Below, piece after piece: positions 24,193 to 33,250 of a DNA stretch of 64,000 nt (position 1 is its first letter; the number at the start of each line of letters is the position of its first letter). The notes below the pieces were generated by a model. It searched no databases. It was not told where the DNA came from and saw nothing but the letters and a program-made list of their open reading frames with translations. A program made the position numbers and the translations under genes. The stretch lies in NCBI GenBank assembly GCA_944388245.1, contig CALXIA010000005.1:16216-80215 (forward strand). Reading direction: 5' to 3'. This stretch comes from an uncultured Gemmiger sp. (lineage in GTDB: Bacteria; Bacillota; Clostridia; Oscillospirales; Ruminococcaceae).

Positions 24193-24215
24193 CAGGCCCG
24201 GCGAGGCCGGGCCTG
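24193..24215 (-). terminator. Hairpin after folD
   Basis: A perfect 10-bp GC stem (24193-24202 with 24206-24215), 3-nt loop. The T-run is poor (TTCGTTTG), so partial termination at best. Confidence 0.5.
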
Positions 24216-24225
24216 CGAAACGGGT

Positions 24226-25074
24226 TTACAGGGTATTGCGGGCGGCCTGCAGGGTGTTGACCATGAGCATGGCCCGGGTCATCAGGCCCACCCCGCCGGG
24301 CACCGGGGTGATGCAGCCGGCTTTTTCGGCCGCGGCGGCAAAATCCACGTCGCCGCAGAGTTTGCCGTTCTCGTCCCGGTTGATGCCCACGTCGATCACC
24401 GCCGCGCCGGGCTTGATCATCTCGCCGGTCACAAAGCGGGGCCGGCCCACCGCCGCCACCAGGATATCAGCCTGGGCGCAGATGGACGCCAGGTCCTTTG
24501 TGCGGCTGTGGCAGATGGTGACGGTGGCGTTGCGGGCCAGCAGCAGCATGGCCGCCGGCTTGCCCACGATGTTGCTGCGGCCGATCACCACCGCCCGCTT
24601 GCCGGCCGGATCCACCCCGGCGGCGTCCAGCATCTCCAGGCAGCCCGCGGGGGTGCAGGGCAAAAAGCACTTCTCCCCGATCATCATACGGCCCACGTTC
24701 ACCGGGGTGAAGCCGTCCACGTCCTTTTGGGGCGGGATGGCCTCGATCACCGCCCGCTCGTCGATCTGGGCGGGCAGGGGCAGCTGCACCAGGATACCGT
24801 GCACGCTGTCATCGGCGGCCAGCTGGGCCAGCCGGGCCAGCAGTTCCGCCTGGGTTGTGTCGGCGGGCAGCCGCTCCACCAGGCTGCGGATGCCGCACTC
24901 CTCACAGTCCTTGGCCTTGCCCCGCACATAGACCTCGCTGGCCGGGTCGTCCCCCACCAGCAGCACCGCCAGACAGGGCTGCACCCCCTGCCGCACACAT
25001 TCCTCCACGCCGGCGCGCACCCGCGCTTTTACCTGCGCGGCAAGCGCTTTTCCGTCAATGATCCGTGCCGCCAT
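24226..25074 (-). CDS. folD: Methylene-THF dehydrogenase / methenyl-THF cyclohydrolase
   Basis: A bifunctional folate enzyme interconverting methylene-, methenyl- and 10-formyl-THF. The 282 residues match the family. [17 protein letters not shown] carries the catalytic Tyr and Lys. [34 protein letters not shown] (NADP site) and [20 protein letters not shown] complete the set. ATG at 25074; its first 20 bases overlap the end of lgt. Confidence 0.96.
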   Translation of the reverse strand: MAARIIDGKALAAQVKARVRAGVEECVRQGVQPCLAVLLVGDDPASEVYVRGKAKDCEECGIRSLVERLPADTTQAELLARLAQLAADDSVHGILVQLPLPAQIDERAVIEAIPPQKDVDGFTPVNVGRMMIGEKCFLPCTPAGCLEMLDAAGVDPAGKRAVVIGRSNIVGKPAAMLLLARNATVTICHSRTKDLASICAQADILVAAVGRPRFVTGEMIKPGAAVIDVGINRDENGKLCGDVDFAAAAEKAGCITPVPGGVGLMTRAMLMVNTLQAARNTL

Positions 25075-26182
25075 CGCTCTGCTCTCCTTTCTCCTCTTCG
25101 GTGGGAACATCAGCCGGTGCCCGGGCAGCTTGCCACGCCTGCACCGCCGTCTCCATGCGGCTCAGATCGAACCGCTCGTTCATCCGTTTGGTCGCTTCGA
25201 CAAACTCCGCGTGGGAGGCCGTGGCCGGCAGGCTCTCCGTTTCGCCGGGCACCCACTCCTCACCGGTGTGGGCTTTCCAGGCCCGGGCCCACTCGGCCTG
25301 CCGGGTCAGGTCCACCGCCAGCGGGATGCGGTACTCCCGCCCGGCAAACCGGCGGCGCAGCACCACCAGCAGGATCAGGGCGGCCACCACGCTCACCAGC
25401 GCCACCACCTGGCTGACCCGCAGCCCGAAGAAGGGGGTCATCAGGGAATCGGTGCGCAGCCCCTCGATCCAGAACCGGCCCGCGCCGTACCAGGCGGCGT
25501 ACCACAGGGCCAACTCCCCGTCGAAGCGGCGCTTTTTTCTCAGGCTCCACAGCAGCGCCAGCCCCGCGAAGCACCAGATGCTCTCGTACAAAAAGGTGGG
25601 GTGCACCGGCAGGGTGGGATCCACCACCACCCCCTGGGCGGCCAGTTCCGCCTGGGTGCGCTCCAGATAGCTCTGGGTGGCGGCGCTGTACATGCCCCAG
25701 GGCAGGGTGGTGTTGGTGCCGAACGCCTCCTGGTTGAAGAAGTTGCCCCAACGGCCCATCCCCTGCCCGATCAAAAAGCCCATGCTCACCACATCGAAGA
25801 CCCGCAGCAGCGGCAGCCGCCGCCAGCGGCAGGCCAGCCCGCCGAACACCGCCGCGCCGATCACCGCGCCGTAGATGGCGAGCCCGCCGTCCCGCAGGTT
25901 GATCATCTCCCACAGGCTTTCATACTTGAATGGCGCGAAGATCACATAATAGGCCCGGGCGCTGGCGATGGCCAGCACCCCGCCGATCAGGATCACGTCC
26001 ATAAAGCGGTCCTTGTCAATGCCGAAATCCGGCGCGTAGTGCATCCCGAAAGCCACTGCCAGCAAAAGCCCGGCGGCAATGATGACGCCGTACCAGTAGA
26101 TGGACAGGCTGCCGATGGTGAAGGCCACCCGGCTGATGGTCAGCTCCAGACCCAGGCCGGGAAATTCCACAAGATTGGTCAT
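25055..26182 (-). CDS. lgt: Prolipoprotein diacylglyceryl transferase with C-terminal extension
   Basis: Transfers diacylglycerol from phosphatidylglycerol to the Cys of prelipoproteins in the membrane. About seven membrane helices; the signature [17 protein letters not shown] is intact. The His of E. coli HGG is replaced ([11 protein letters not shown]), as in other Firmicutes. The protein has 375 residues against the usual 260-290: about 90 extra hydrophilic residues follow the last helix and end acidic ([11 protein letters not shown]). ATG at 26182 with GGAGG upstream. It overlaps the upstream peptidase by ATGA and folD by 20 bases. Confidence 0.94.
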   Translation of the reverse strand: MTNLVEFPGLGLELTISRVAFTIGSLSIYWYGVIIAAGLLLAVAFGMHYAPDFGIDKDRFMDVILIGGVLAIASARAYYVIFAPFKYESLWEMINLRDGGLAIYGAVIGAAVFGGLACRWRRLPLLRVFDVVSMGFLIGQGMGRWGNFFNQEAFGTNTTLPWGMYSAATQSYLERTQAELAAQGVVVDPTLPVHPTFLYESIWCFAGLALLWSLRKKRRFDGELALWYAAWYGAGRFWIEGLRTDSLMTPFFGLRVSQVVALVSVVAALILLVVLRRRFAGREYRIPLAVDLTRQAEWARAWKAHTGEEWVPGETESLPATASHAEFVEATKRMNERFDLSRMETAVQAWQAARAPADVPTEEEKGEQSDGGTDH

Positions 26183-27483
26183 CCGTTTACCTCCGTGGGA
26201 TGAATCAGCACCGTGGCGCAGCGCTCCCGGCTGAGCATGGTCTGCAGCGCCTGGTCCACATCCTGTTTGGTCAGGTCGGCCAGCGTCTGCAGCTCGTCGT
26301 ACACCGTGTAGCCGTGCAAAAAGCTGTTGGCCAGCGCGCTGGCGGTGTCCTCGATCTGCTCCAGGTCCTGGATCAGTTCGCCGTACATCCGGTTTTTGTT
26401 CAGGCGGAACAGTTCCTCGTCCACCCCTTCGGCCCGCAGCCGGTCGATCTCGTCCAGCAGCATATCCTTTACCCGCTCCGGCTCGTCGCTCTCGCCGGTA
26501 AAGAGGATGCACAGACAGCCGTCCAGCGCCAGGAAATCCCCGTCGAACTCCGGGTTCACCAGCCCCTCGTCGTACAGGCGGCGATAGAGCGGGGTGGTGC
26601 CGCCCACGATCAGTTCGGTGAGCAGATCGCACAAAATCCGCCCCCGAAGCCCGGCCACCCCCTCCGGCAAGGGGGTCTCCTTGAAGCCGATGCCCAGACA
26701 GGGCTTGGCCACCGGCATGGAAAACTCCAGCCGCTGCCGGGCCACCGCGAGGGGCTCCTCCGCCCGCAGGCGGGTCACCGCGAAGGGGGTGCGGGGCTCA
26801 TTCAGCCCGGCGCGGGCACAGGCGGCCTCCAGCTGTTCCATCGTGATGTTGCCCGCCGCCGCCAGCACCATGTTGGCGGGCTGGTAAAAGGCGTCGGCGC
26901 AGGCGTAGAGCATCTCCGGTGTGATCCGGGCGATGCTCTCCACCGTGCCCGCAATGTCGCTGCGCACCGGATGGGCCGCGTACAGGCACTGGCACAGACC
27001 GGTGAGCAGCCGCCAGTCGGCGCTGTCGTCGTACATCTTGATCTCCTGGCCGATGATCCCCTGTTCCTTGGCGATGGTGGCCTCGGTGAAATAGGGCTTG
27101 CCCACCATGCCCAGCAACACGTCCAGACTCTCGTCGATCTTGCCGGTGGCGGTGAAGATATAGCTGGTGCGGTCAAAGCTGGTGTAGGCGTTGGCGTTGG
27201 CGCCGGTCTTGGCGTAGAGGGCGAAGGCGTCCCCCTCCTCGCTTTCAAACATCTTGTGTTCCAGGAAATGGGCCACGCCGGCGGGCAGGTCCACCCGCAC
27301 CGGGCCGCGCCCGTCCTGTTTGTCCAGCGTAAAGCTGGCGTCCACCGAGCCGAAGCGGGTGGCGTAGATCGCGTGGGCGCCGCTGTAGTCGGGCATGGGT
27401 TTCACCAGCAGGGTCAGCCCGCTGGGCAGCACCTTGCTCTGGCAGGCGGCGGCGCTCTTGAGCACCTGGGTCAGATCACGCAT
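26179..27483 (-). CDS. M16-family zinc peptidase, catalytic subunit (YmfH type)
   Basis: A pitrilysin-like metallopeptidase. The 434 residues carry the inverted zinc motif AHFLEHKMF (HxxEH), with the third ligand Glu in GQEIKMYDD about 75 residues later, and the C-terminal Arg/Tyr substrate segment TPLYRRLYDEGLV. Together with the next gene it forms the two-subunit arrangement of Bacillus YmfF/YmfH, where one member is inactive. ATG at 27483 overlaps that gene by eight bases and lgt by four. Its role here is unknown; related pairs process peptides. Confidence 0.93.
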   Translation of the reverse strand: MRDLTQVLKSAAACQSKVLPSGLTLLVKPMPDYSGAHAIYATRFGSVDASFTLDKQDGRGPVRVDLPAGVAHFLEHKMFESEEGDAFALYAKTGANANAYTSFDRTSYIFTATGKIDESLDVLLGMVGKPYFTEATIAKEQGIIGQEIKMYDDSADWRLLTGLCQCLYAAHPVRSDIAGTVESIARITPEMLYACADAFYQPANMVLAAAGNITMEQLEAACARAGLNEPRTPFAVTRLRAEEPLAVARQRLEFSMPVAKPCLGIGFKETPLPEGVAGLRGRILCDLLTELIVGGTTPLYRRLYDEGLVNPEFDGDFLALDGCLCILFTGESDEPERVKDMLLDEIDRLRAEGVDEELFRLNKNRMYGELIQDLEQIEDTASALANSFLHGYTVYDELQTLADLTKQDVDQALQTMLSRERCATVLIHPTEVNG

Positions 27484-28756
27484 GGTCGGCGCCTCCTTCC
27501 GGGCTGGTGACCAGATAGGCCACCGAGAAGCTGAACCGGGCCAGCAGCGCGCGCACCTGATCCCGGGTGACCGCCCGCAGCCGGGCGGCGGACTGGGCCG
27601 GGGTGCGCACCTCGCCGCCCCGGCAGATCTCCATATAATACCAGTTTTCCAGACCGGACAGGCTGTCGCCCACCGATTCCAGCCCGCTGAGCAGGCCGCG
27701 GCGGCAATCCTCCAGTTCCTCGTCCTCAATGGGGCCGGCGCAGAGCCGGTCCAGTTCCGCCAGGATGGCCGCCTGGGCCTGTTCGGCCTTGGCGGGCTCC
27801 ACCCCGCTGTCCACCGTCATGCAGCCCACCATGCTCTGCAAACTGGAGCCGCAATAGTAGCACAGGCTCTGCTTTTCCCGCACGTTCAGAAACAGCCGGC
27901 TGGTGGTGGAACCGCCGAACAGACTCATGGCCAGGCGGCATACGTCGATCTCCTCTGCCGCCAGCGGCGCGGCGCTGGTGAAGAGCATGCAGAGTTTGGC
28001 CTGGGTCACGCCGGGCAGTTTCTCCACAAAGTGCCGGGGCAGGCCCCGGGGCTGGGCGCTGGGGCCCGCCAGGGCCGCGGGCTCCCGCCGGATGCCGGCC
28101 AGCGCCTGTTCCAGCTGGGCGCAGACCGCCGCGGGATCGGCCCCCAGCACCATCACGTCCAGGGTGGCGGTGCGCAGGATCTCCTGATAGGCCTCGTACA
28201 GCTCGGCCGGGGTAACGCCGGGCACCTCTTCCAGATAACCGTCCCGCTCGATGCCCTCCGGCGCGTCGCCGTAGAACTTGCGGCGGGCCTGCCGCACACA
28301 GTAGAGCCGTTTGTCGTTGATCTCGGCCTGCAGCCGCTTTTTCAGCTTGTCCTTCTCGATCTCCACCGCTTCGGGGTCAAAGCAGCCGTTGACCAGATAG
28401 GGGCGGAACGCCACCCCCAGGGCGATGGAGGCGTACTGGGCGGTCAGGTCCTCCCCGTCCAGGGCGAAAGCGTCCCGGATGCCGCAGACGCTCACCGACA
28501 GGACCCGGTCCGCCCCGTTGGAGGTCAGATCCACCGACAGGTCCGCCCCGTACAGCCCCGCCAGCCGGCGGGAGAGCTCGGTCATATCGGGGCAGTCGGC
28601 ATAGCCCCGGTCCAGCACCAGCGGCAGCAGGGCATGGGCGGTGGCCCGGTCCCGGCGGGCCGGGAACCGGAAGTGCAGGCTGATCCTGCAGCGGTTGAAT
28701 TTTTGCGCGTCGATCGTGTTCAGATACACGCCGGGCGCCAGCATACTACGTTCCAC
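27476..28756 (-). CDS. M16-family peptidase-like protein, non-catalytic subunit (YmfF type)
   Basis: The 426 residues have the M16 fold but no HxxEH: the matching place reads LPLVLDRGYADCPDMTELS. The partner-type substrate-binding segment GGSTTSRLFLNVREKQSLCY is kept. It probably pairs with the active subunit encoded immediately downstream. The GTG at 28756 was chosen because AAGGAG lies nine bases upstream; the first ATG is four codons later. First gene of the M16-M16-lgt-folD unit. Confidence 0.9.
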   Translation of the reverse strand: MERSMLAPGVYLNTIDAQKFNRCRISLHFRFPARRDRATAHALLPLVLDRGYADCPDMTELSRRLAGLYGADLSVDLTSNGADRVLSVSVCGIRDAFALDGEDLTAQYASIALGVAFRPYLVNGCFDPEAVEIEKDKLKKRLQAEINDKRLYCVRQARRKFYGDAPEGIERDGYLEEVPGVTPAELYEAYQEILRTATLDVMVLGADPAAVCAQLEQALAGIRREPAALAGPSAQPRGLPRHFVEKLPGVTQAKLCMLFTSAAPLAAEEIDVCRLAMSLFGGSTTSRLFLNVREKQSLCYYCGSSLQSMVGCMTVDSGVEPAKAEQAQAAILAELDRLCAGPIEDEELEDCRRGLLSGLESVGDSLSGLENWYYMEICRGGEVRTPAQSAARLRAVTRDQVRALLARFSFSVAYLVTSPEGGADHA

Positions 28757-28803
28757 TTGCGTTTGCTCCTTGGTAAAAAATATTGTGGCCTTGCGGCAGG
28801 ACA

Positions 28804-28833
28804 AAGACGCCGGGGCGATGGCACACCGGCGTC
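28804..28833 (-). terminator. Terminator of the VanY-like gene
   Basis: Stem GACGCCGG/CCGGCGTC (28806-28813 with 28826-28833), 12-nt loop, then TTTGT on the minus strand. Separates the carboxypeptidase gene from the M16 unit. Confidence 0.65.
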
Positions 28834-28847
28834 GGGAACAGCGGGGG

Positions 28848-29774
28848 TCAGGCGGCCGACGAGGCGGGATCCCCGTCGGCGGAGGCGGAACCGCTCTCCG
28901 GCACGGGGGTATCCTGGGCGGCGCTGCCATAGGTGGCCCAGAACTCCTCCAGGCACAGGCCGGAGGCCTGGATGGCGGCGGCGTTCTCCGCCCCCACATA
29001 CCGCCAGTGCCAGGGCTCGAAGATAATGCCGGTGATGGCGGACTTATCCTCCGGATACCGCTCGATGAAGCCGTACTCGGCGGCGTGTTTCACCAGCCAG
29101 GCATAGGCGTCGGTATCGGCAAAGCCGGAGTCCATGATCCGGTAGCTTTCGGTGAGGATGTCGGCGGCGTAGCCGGTGTTATGCTCGGAATAACCGGGCA
29201 CCGCCACCACCGTCTTGGCCTGTTCCCGGGCTTGTTCCTCATCCAGGCCCGTCTTGATCATTTTTTCCACCTGCTGGTCAAACAATCCCTGCTGGTACTC
29301 CACCGACCGGTAACCGGACTGCAGGATCAGGCTGACCCCCTCCAGCTGGGCGGCGGCCTGCATGGCGGCAAAGGACTGGGCAGCCTCGGTCTGCAGTTCC
29401 TTGCCGGTGGCCGCGTCGCCCACCTGGGTCTCGACGGTATACCCATCGGGCAGGCCCATATTGTTGTTGACCAGGATCATCCGCGCGTCGGTAAAATCCA
29501 CGCTGGTGGTCACCGCCGGCGCGGGGGTGGCGGCCGGCGCGCTGGCGGCGGAGGAGTCCGGAACGGAAGTGTCCGCCGGTTTGCCCTTGCCCACAGCAAG
29601 CAGCGCGCGCACCCCCAGCACCACCACCAGCACAAGCGCCAGCACCAGCAAGCCGAACACGATCCGGTTGCGGCGGATGCGTTTGCGCCGCCGGGCCGCG
29701 GCGGCGCGCCGGGCCGCCGGGCTGAGCTGCATACGGCGCGGTGGCGCGCCGGACGATCTGCGATCCTGAGCCAT
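28848..29774 (-). CDS. Membrane-anchored D,D-carboxypeptidase, VanY/M15B family
   Basis: A zinc peptidase acting on D-Ala-D-Ala or related peptidoglycan ends outside the cell. The 308 residues: basic cytoplasmic start, one membrane anchor (IVFGLLVLALVLVVVLGV), Ala/Pro/Ser linker, then the LAS catalytic domain with SGYRS, the zinc motif SEHNTGYAADI (SxHxxGxAxD) and the third ligand in EPWHWRYVG. A Ser/Ala-rich tail follows. No vanHAX genes are near, so this is ordinary wall metabolism, not resistance. ATG at 29774; own promoter. Confidence 0.92.
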   Translation of the reverse strand: MAQDRRSSGAPPRRMQLSPAARRAAAARRRKRIRRNRIVFGLLVLALVLVVVLGVRALLAVGKGKPADTSVPDSSAASAPAATPAPAVTTSVDFTDARMILVNNNMGLPDGYTVETQVGDAATGKELQTEAAQSFAAMQAAAQLEGVSLILQSGYRSVEYQQGLFDQQVEKMIKTGLDEEQAREQAKTVVAVPGYSEHNTGYAADILTESYRIMDSGFADTDAYAWLVKHAAEYGFIERYPEDKSAITGIIFEPWHWRYVGAENAAAIQASGLCLEEFWATYGSAAQDTPVPESGSASADGDPASSAA

Positions 29775-29845
29775 TGATACGAACGCCTCCCTTGCGGAGT
29801 CAGGGCGGCCCCGCGATACAAACCCCCGAACAGGTCTTTCCTATT

Positions 29846-29874
29846 ATTATACAAAATCCGGACCGGCCTGTAAA
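29846..29874 (-). promoter_or_regulatory. Promoter of the VanY-like gene
   Basis: Minus-strand TTTACA (29869-29874), 17 bp, TATAAT (29846-29851). Confidence 0.7.
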
Positions 29875-29950
29875 CCGCTGTGTTTGCCCCGGGGAAGTTC
29901 CCGGCCGGGAATCGGGCATTTTTCACAGTTCTGCCACCTTTTTGGCCGGA

Positions 29951-29979
29951 TTGTAACCGGGAGAGGTTTGTGGTATACT
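29951..29979 (+). promoter_or_regulatory. Promoter of punA-mrp
   Basis: TTGTAA (29951-29956), 17 bp ending TTGTGG, TATACT (29974-29979). Confidence 0.75.
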
Positions 29980-30032
29980 AAAGCGGTATACAAACGCCGG
30001 GTGTTCCGGCGAAGCAGGAAAGGAGCCTGATT

Positions 30033-30845
30033 ATGCGGCAGGAAATTGACGCCGCAGCCGCCCTGATCCGTCAGCGGCTGGGGTTCAGTCCGCAGATCGC
30101 CATCGTGCTGGGCAGCGGCCTGGGCGGGCTGGCGGACAAGATCGAGCAGCCGGTGTATCTGCCTTATGGCGAGATCCCGGGCTTTAAGGCCTCCACGGCG
30201 CCGGGGCATGCCGGGCGGTTTGTGGCCGGGCGGCTGGGCGGCAAGGCCGTGATCTGCATGCAGGGGCGGCTGCATTTCTACGAGGGCCACACCATGCAGG
30301 AGATCGCGTTCCCGGTGCGGGTGCTGAAGGCGCTGGGGGTGCGGGCCCTGGTGCTGACCAACGCGGCCGGCGGCGTGAATCTGGAGTTCTCGGTGGGGGA
30401 CCTGATGCTCATTGAGGATCACATCAACTTTATGGGGGCCAATCCCCTGACCGGCCCCAACGACGACAGCGTGGGCCCGCGTTTCTGCGATATGTCCACC
30501 GCCTACGACCCGGCGCTGCGGGCGCTGCTGGCCCAGGTGGCCGCCGAGCAGGGGGTCGCCCTGCGCACCGGCGTGTATCTGGGTTACATGGGCCCCAGCT
30601 ACGAGACCCCGGCGGAGATCCGGGCGTTCCGCACCCTGGGGGCCGACGCGGTGGGCATGAGCACCGTGCCCGAGGCCATCGCCGCGGCCCACTGCGGCCT
30701 GCCCACGGTGGCGCTGAGCCTGATCACCAACATGGCCGCCGGCATCGAGAAAAAGAAGCTGGACGGGGACGAGGTGATCGAGATCGCCAACCGCCGCGCC
30801 CAGGTGCTGGAGGAACTGGTGACCGGGTTCGTGGCCCGGGTATGA
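30033..30845 (+). CDS. punA: Purine nucleoside phosphorylase (trimeric, PNP-II)
   Basis: Phosphorolysis of (deoxy)guanosine and inosine to base and pentose 1-phosphate; cytoplasmic purine salvage. The 270 residues match the low-molecular-mass trimeric class: phosphate loop IVLGSGLGGLAD, GRLHFYEGH, LTNAAGGVN, and the base site MGPSYETPAEIRAFR with SLITNMAAGI. ATG at 30033 with AAAGGAG upstream. Followed 67 bases later by the Mrp gene, likely on the same transcript. Confidence 0.95.
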   Translation: MRQEIDAAAALIRQRLGFSPQIAIVLGSGLGGLADKIEQPVYLPYGEIPGFKASTAPGHAGRFVAGRLGGKAVICMQGRLHFYEGHTMQEIAFPVRVLKALGVRALVLTNAAGGVNLEFSVGDLMLIEDHINFMGANPLTGPNDDSVGPRFCDMSTAYDPALRALLAQVAAEQGVALRTGVYLGYMGPSYETPAEIRAFRTLGADAVGMSTVPEAIAAAHCGLPTVALSLITNMAAGIEKKKLDGDEVIEIANRRAQVLEELVTGFVARV

Positions 30846-30912
30846 CCCGATTTTGCGGGCCGTCTGGCCCTGTACAGAAAAACCAATGCATAAAAAAGGG
30901 AGAGAGCAAACC

Positions 30913-31740
30913 ATGAGCGAATGTACCCATGACTGCAGCAGCTGCTCGTCCAACTGCGCCAGCCGCAATCAACCGCAGGATCTGCACGAGCCGCCCCATC
31001 CGCTGAGCCATATCAAAAAGGTGATCGGCGTTGTGAGCGGCAAGGGCGGTGTGGGAAAGAGCATGACCAGCGCCATGCTGGCCACCCTGCTGCGCCGGCG
31101 CGACTATTCGGTGGGGGTGCTGGATGCGGACGTGACCGGTCCTTCCATCCCCAAGCTGTTCGGCATCCACGGCCGGGCGCTGGCGGACGAGAACGGCTGC
31201 TGGCCCATCAAGAGCCGCACCGGCATTGACGTGATGAGCGTGAACCTGCTGCTGGACAACGAGGAAGACCCGGTGGTCTGGCGGGGTCCGGTGATCGCCG
31301 GGGCGGTGAAGCAGTTCTGGCAGGAGGTCATCTGGAAGGATGTGGACTTCCTGTTCGTGGACATGCCTCCGGGAACCGGCGACGTGCCGCTGACCGTATT
31401 CCAGACCCTGCCGGTGGACGGCATCATCGTGGTGGCCAGCCCGCAGGAACTGGTGGGAATGATCGTGACCAAGGCGGTGAAGATGGCCGAGATGATGAAC
31501 ATTCCCATTCTGGGCATCGTGGAGAATATGAGCTATATCGTCTGCCCGGACTGCGGCAAAAAGATCAGCGTCTTTGGCGAGAGCCATGTGGACGAGGTGG
31601 CCGCGAAGCACGGGCTGAAGGTGCTGGCCAAGATGCCCATTGACCCCAAGCTGGCCCAGAACGCCGACCAGGGCGTGATCGAATCCTTTGAGGGCGACTA
31701 CCTGGACGGCGCCGCCGACGCGGTGGAAGCGCTGCTGTAA
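30913..31740 (+). CDS. Mrp/NBP35-type iron-sulfur carrier ATPase
   Basis: A P-loop protein that binds and transfers Fe-S clusters to apoproteins. The 275 residues: an N-terminal Cys cluster (CTHDCSSCSSNC), the deviant Walker A SGKGGVGKS, DADVTGPSIPKLFG, DMPPGTGDVPLT, and a C-terminal CPDC pair that bridges the cluster in the dimer. ATG at 30913 with GGGAGAG upstream; a longer frame includes the intergenic DNA and was rejected. The gene ends at a clear hairpin. Confidence 0.93.
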   Translation: MSECTHDCSSCSSNCASRNQPQDLHEPPHPLSHIKKVIGVVSGKGGVGKSMTSAMLATLLRRRDYSVGVLDADVTGPSIPKLFGIHGRALADENGCWPIKSRTGIDVMSVNLLLDNEEDPVVWRGPVIAGAVKQFWQEVIWKDVDFLFVDMPPGTGDVPLTVFQTLPVDGIIVVASPQELVGMIVTKAVKMAEMMNIPILGIVENMSYIVCPDCGKKISVFGESHVDEVAAKHGLKVLAKMPIDPKLAQNADQGVIESFEGDYLDGAADAVEALL

Positions 31741-31744
31741 AGAC

Positions 31745-31776
31745 AAAAGGGACACGCTGCAATGCGTGTCCCTTTT
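31745..31776. terminator. Terminator after the Mrp gene
   Basis: A perfect 13-bp stem (31745-31757 with 31764-31776), 6-nt loop, T-rich on the plus side and A-rich on the other; can serve both strands. Confidence 0.85.
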
Positions 31777-31789
31777 CTTTTGCCGATCC

Positions 31790-31881
31790 GGGGGACCAGT
31801 CCCCCAGCCCTCCATCCTGCGGGCCGGAGGATTCCGGCCCGCGATTTCCAGGGGGTATGGGGGAGACGTTGTCTCCCCCAT
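31790..31881. repeat. Intergenic cluster of three perfect hairpins
   Basis: Three inverted repeats in 92 bases between converging genes: 31790-31805 (7-bp arms, 2-nt loop), 31819-31842 (10-bp arms, 4-nt loop) and 31857-31881 (11-bp arms, 3-nt loop). None is followed by a T-run. It looks like a REP/MITE-like palindromic element or a stable 3' end structure. No second copy is seen in the window. Confidence 0.55.
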
Positions 31882-31890
31882 ATTGGCCTT

Positions 31891-33204
31891 TTATCGCTCC
31901 ATCTTCCAGAACTGCACGCTGTAGGGCGGCAGGGTGCTGCCGCCGCCAAAATCGTGCCGGGTGTCGGTGAGCAATTCCTGCGCCTGGCCGCAGCCCGCGT
32001 CAAAGTGGGCGGTCCAGGGCTCGCCGTCGGCGTTCACCGCCACCAGCACCCGCTCGGAATCGGTGCGCCGCTCAAAGATGATCTGCTTGTTGGTGAGCAC
32101 CACATTCCGATAGCTGCCATACCGCAGCGCCTCGCTGCTGGTACGGGCCTTGGCCATGGCGGCGATGGCGTCGCAGAGGGCGTTCCACTGGGGCGCTTCC
32201 AGTTCCGGGCGCAGCGGCGCGTCGGTGCCGGGGGTTTTCTGGCCCTGCACGCCCCACTCGCTGCCGTAGTAGACGCTGGGCACACCGGGCATCCCGAACA
32301 TCACCCCATAGACCAGCGGCAGATGGGCGGGGTCGGTCAGGATACTGGCAATACGGGTCACATCGTGGTTGTCCACAAAGGAATAGGGGTGCCGGCCCTT
32401 GTACAGGGTCCAGGGCTCGGGCCCGAACTGCCGGGCCAGGCTGTGCCCGATCTCGAACATATTCATGGAGTTGAAGCTGGAATACAGCCCCTTATAGCAC
32501 TCGTAGTTGGTGACCGAATGGCACATCTCGTCGTTCATCCACCGGTTGTAGTCCCCGTGCACCACCTCGCCCAGCAGCGCGAAGTCCGGTTTGAGGGTTT
32601 CGGTGAACCCGCGCAGCTGCCGCAGAAAATCCAGATCCAGGCAATAGGCCACATCCAGCCGCAGGCCGTCGATGTCAAACTGCTCCACCCAGCTCCGGAT
32701 GGCCGAGAAGATATGCTCCACCACCGCCGGGTTGCGAAGATTCAGCTTGACCAGATCGTTGTGGCCCTCCCAGCCCTCGTACCAGAAGCCGTCGTTTTTG
32801 TCGGTGTTGCCGCCAAAATCAATATGGAACCAGTCCTTGTAAGGGCTGGCCTCCCGGTTGCGGCGCACATCCTCAAAGGCCCAGAAGCCCCGGCCCACAT
32901 GGTTGAACACCCCGTCCAGCAGCACCCGCAGCCCCGCGTCGTGGAAGGTCTTGCAGACCGCCGCCAGGTCCTCGTTTTCGCCCAGACGGCAGTCCAGAGT
33001 GTGGTAGTCCCGGGTGTCGTAGCCGTGGGCGTCACTCTGAAACACCGGATTCAGCAGCACCGCGCCGCAGCCCAGGGCCGCGATATGCGGCGCCCAGGTC
33101 TCCAGCCGGCGGATGCGGGGCACCATCTGCCCGTCGTTGTGCGCAGGTGCGCCGCACAGGCCCAGCGGGTAGATCTGATAAACGGTCGTGTCATAAAACC
33201 ACAT
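31891..33204 (-). CDS. GH13 alpha-glucan hydrolase (neopullulanase/maltodextrin glucosidase-like)
   Basis: A cytoplasmic alpha-amylase-family enzyme; no signal peptide. The 437 residues carry the four GH13 regions: DGVFNH, GLRLDVA (nucleophile Asp), LLGEVVHGD (acid/base Glu) and FVDNHD. The short N terminus goes straight into the barrel (YQIYPLGLCGAP), and a beta C-domain ends the protein. It probably cleaves maltodextrins or cyclodextrins after uptake. ATG at 33204 with GGAGAAG upstream. It lies 46 bases after the SGNH gene, so it may be the last gene of the MBOAT unit. Confidence 0.92.
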   Translation of the reverse strand: MWFYDTTVYQIYPLGLCGAPAHNDGQMVPRIRRLETWAPHIAALGCGAVLLNPVFQSDAHGYDTRDYHTLDCRLGENEDLAAVCKTFHDAGLRVLLDGVFNHVGRGFWAFEDVRRNREASPYKDWFHIDFGGNTDKNDGFWYEGWEGHNDLVKLNLRNPAVVEHIFSAIRSWVEQFDIDGLRLDVAYCLDLDFLRQLRGFTETLKPDFALLGEVVHGDYNRWMNDEMCHSVTNYECYKGLYSSFNSMNMFEIGHSLARQFGPEPWTLYKGRHPYSFVDNHDVTRIASILTDPAHLPLVYGVMFGMPGVPSVYYGSEWGVQGQKTPGTDAPLRPELEAPQWNALCDAIAAMAKARTSSEALRYGSYRNVVLTNKQIIFERRTDSERVLVAVNADGEPWTAHFDAGCGQAQELLTDTRHDFGGGSTLPPYSVQFWKMER

Positions 33205-33250
33205 AGAAGTTTCTTCTCCTTATCTGTCGCCGGCACAAAGGCCGGTTTTC

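Noticed and set aside
28848-29774. VanY-like gene as part of a vancomycin resistance cluster
   Set aside because: No vanR/S, vanH, vanA/B ligase or vanX nearby; M15B carboxypeptidases are common wall enzymes.
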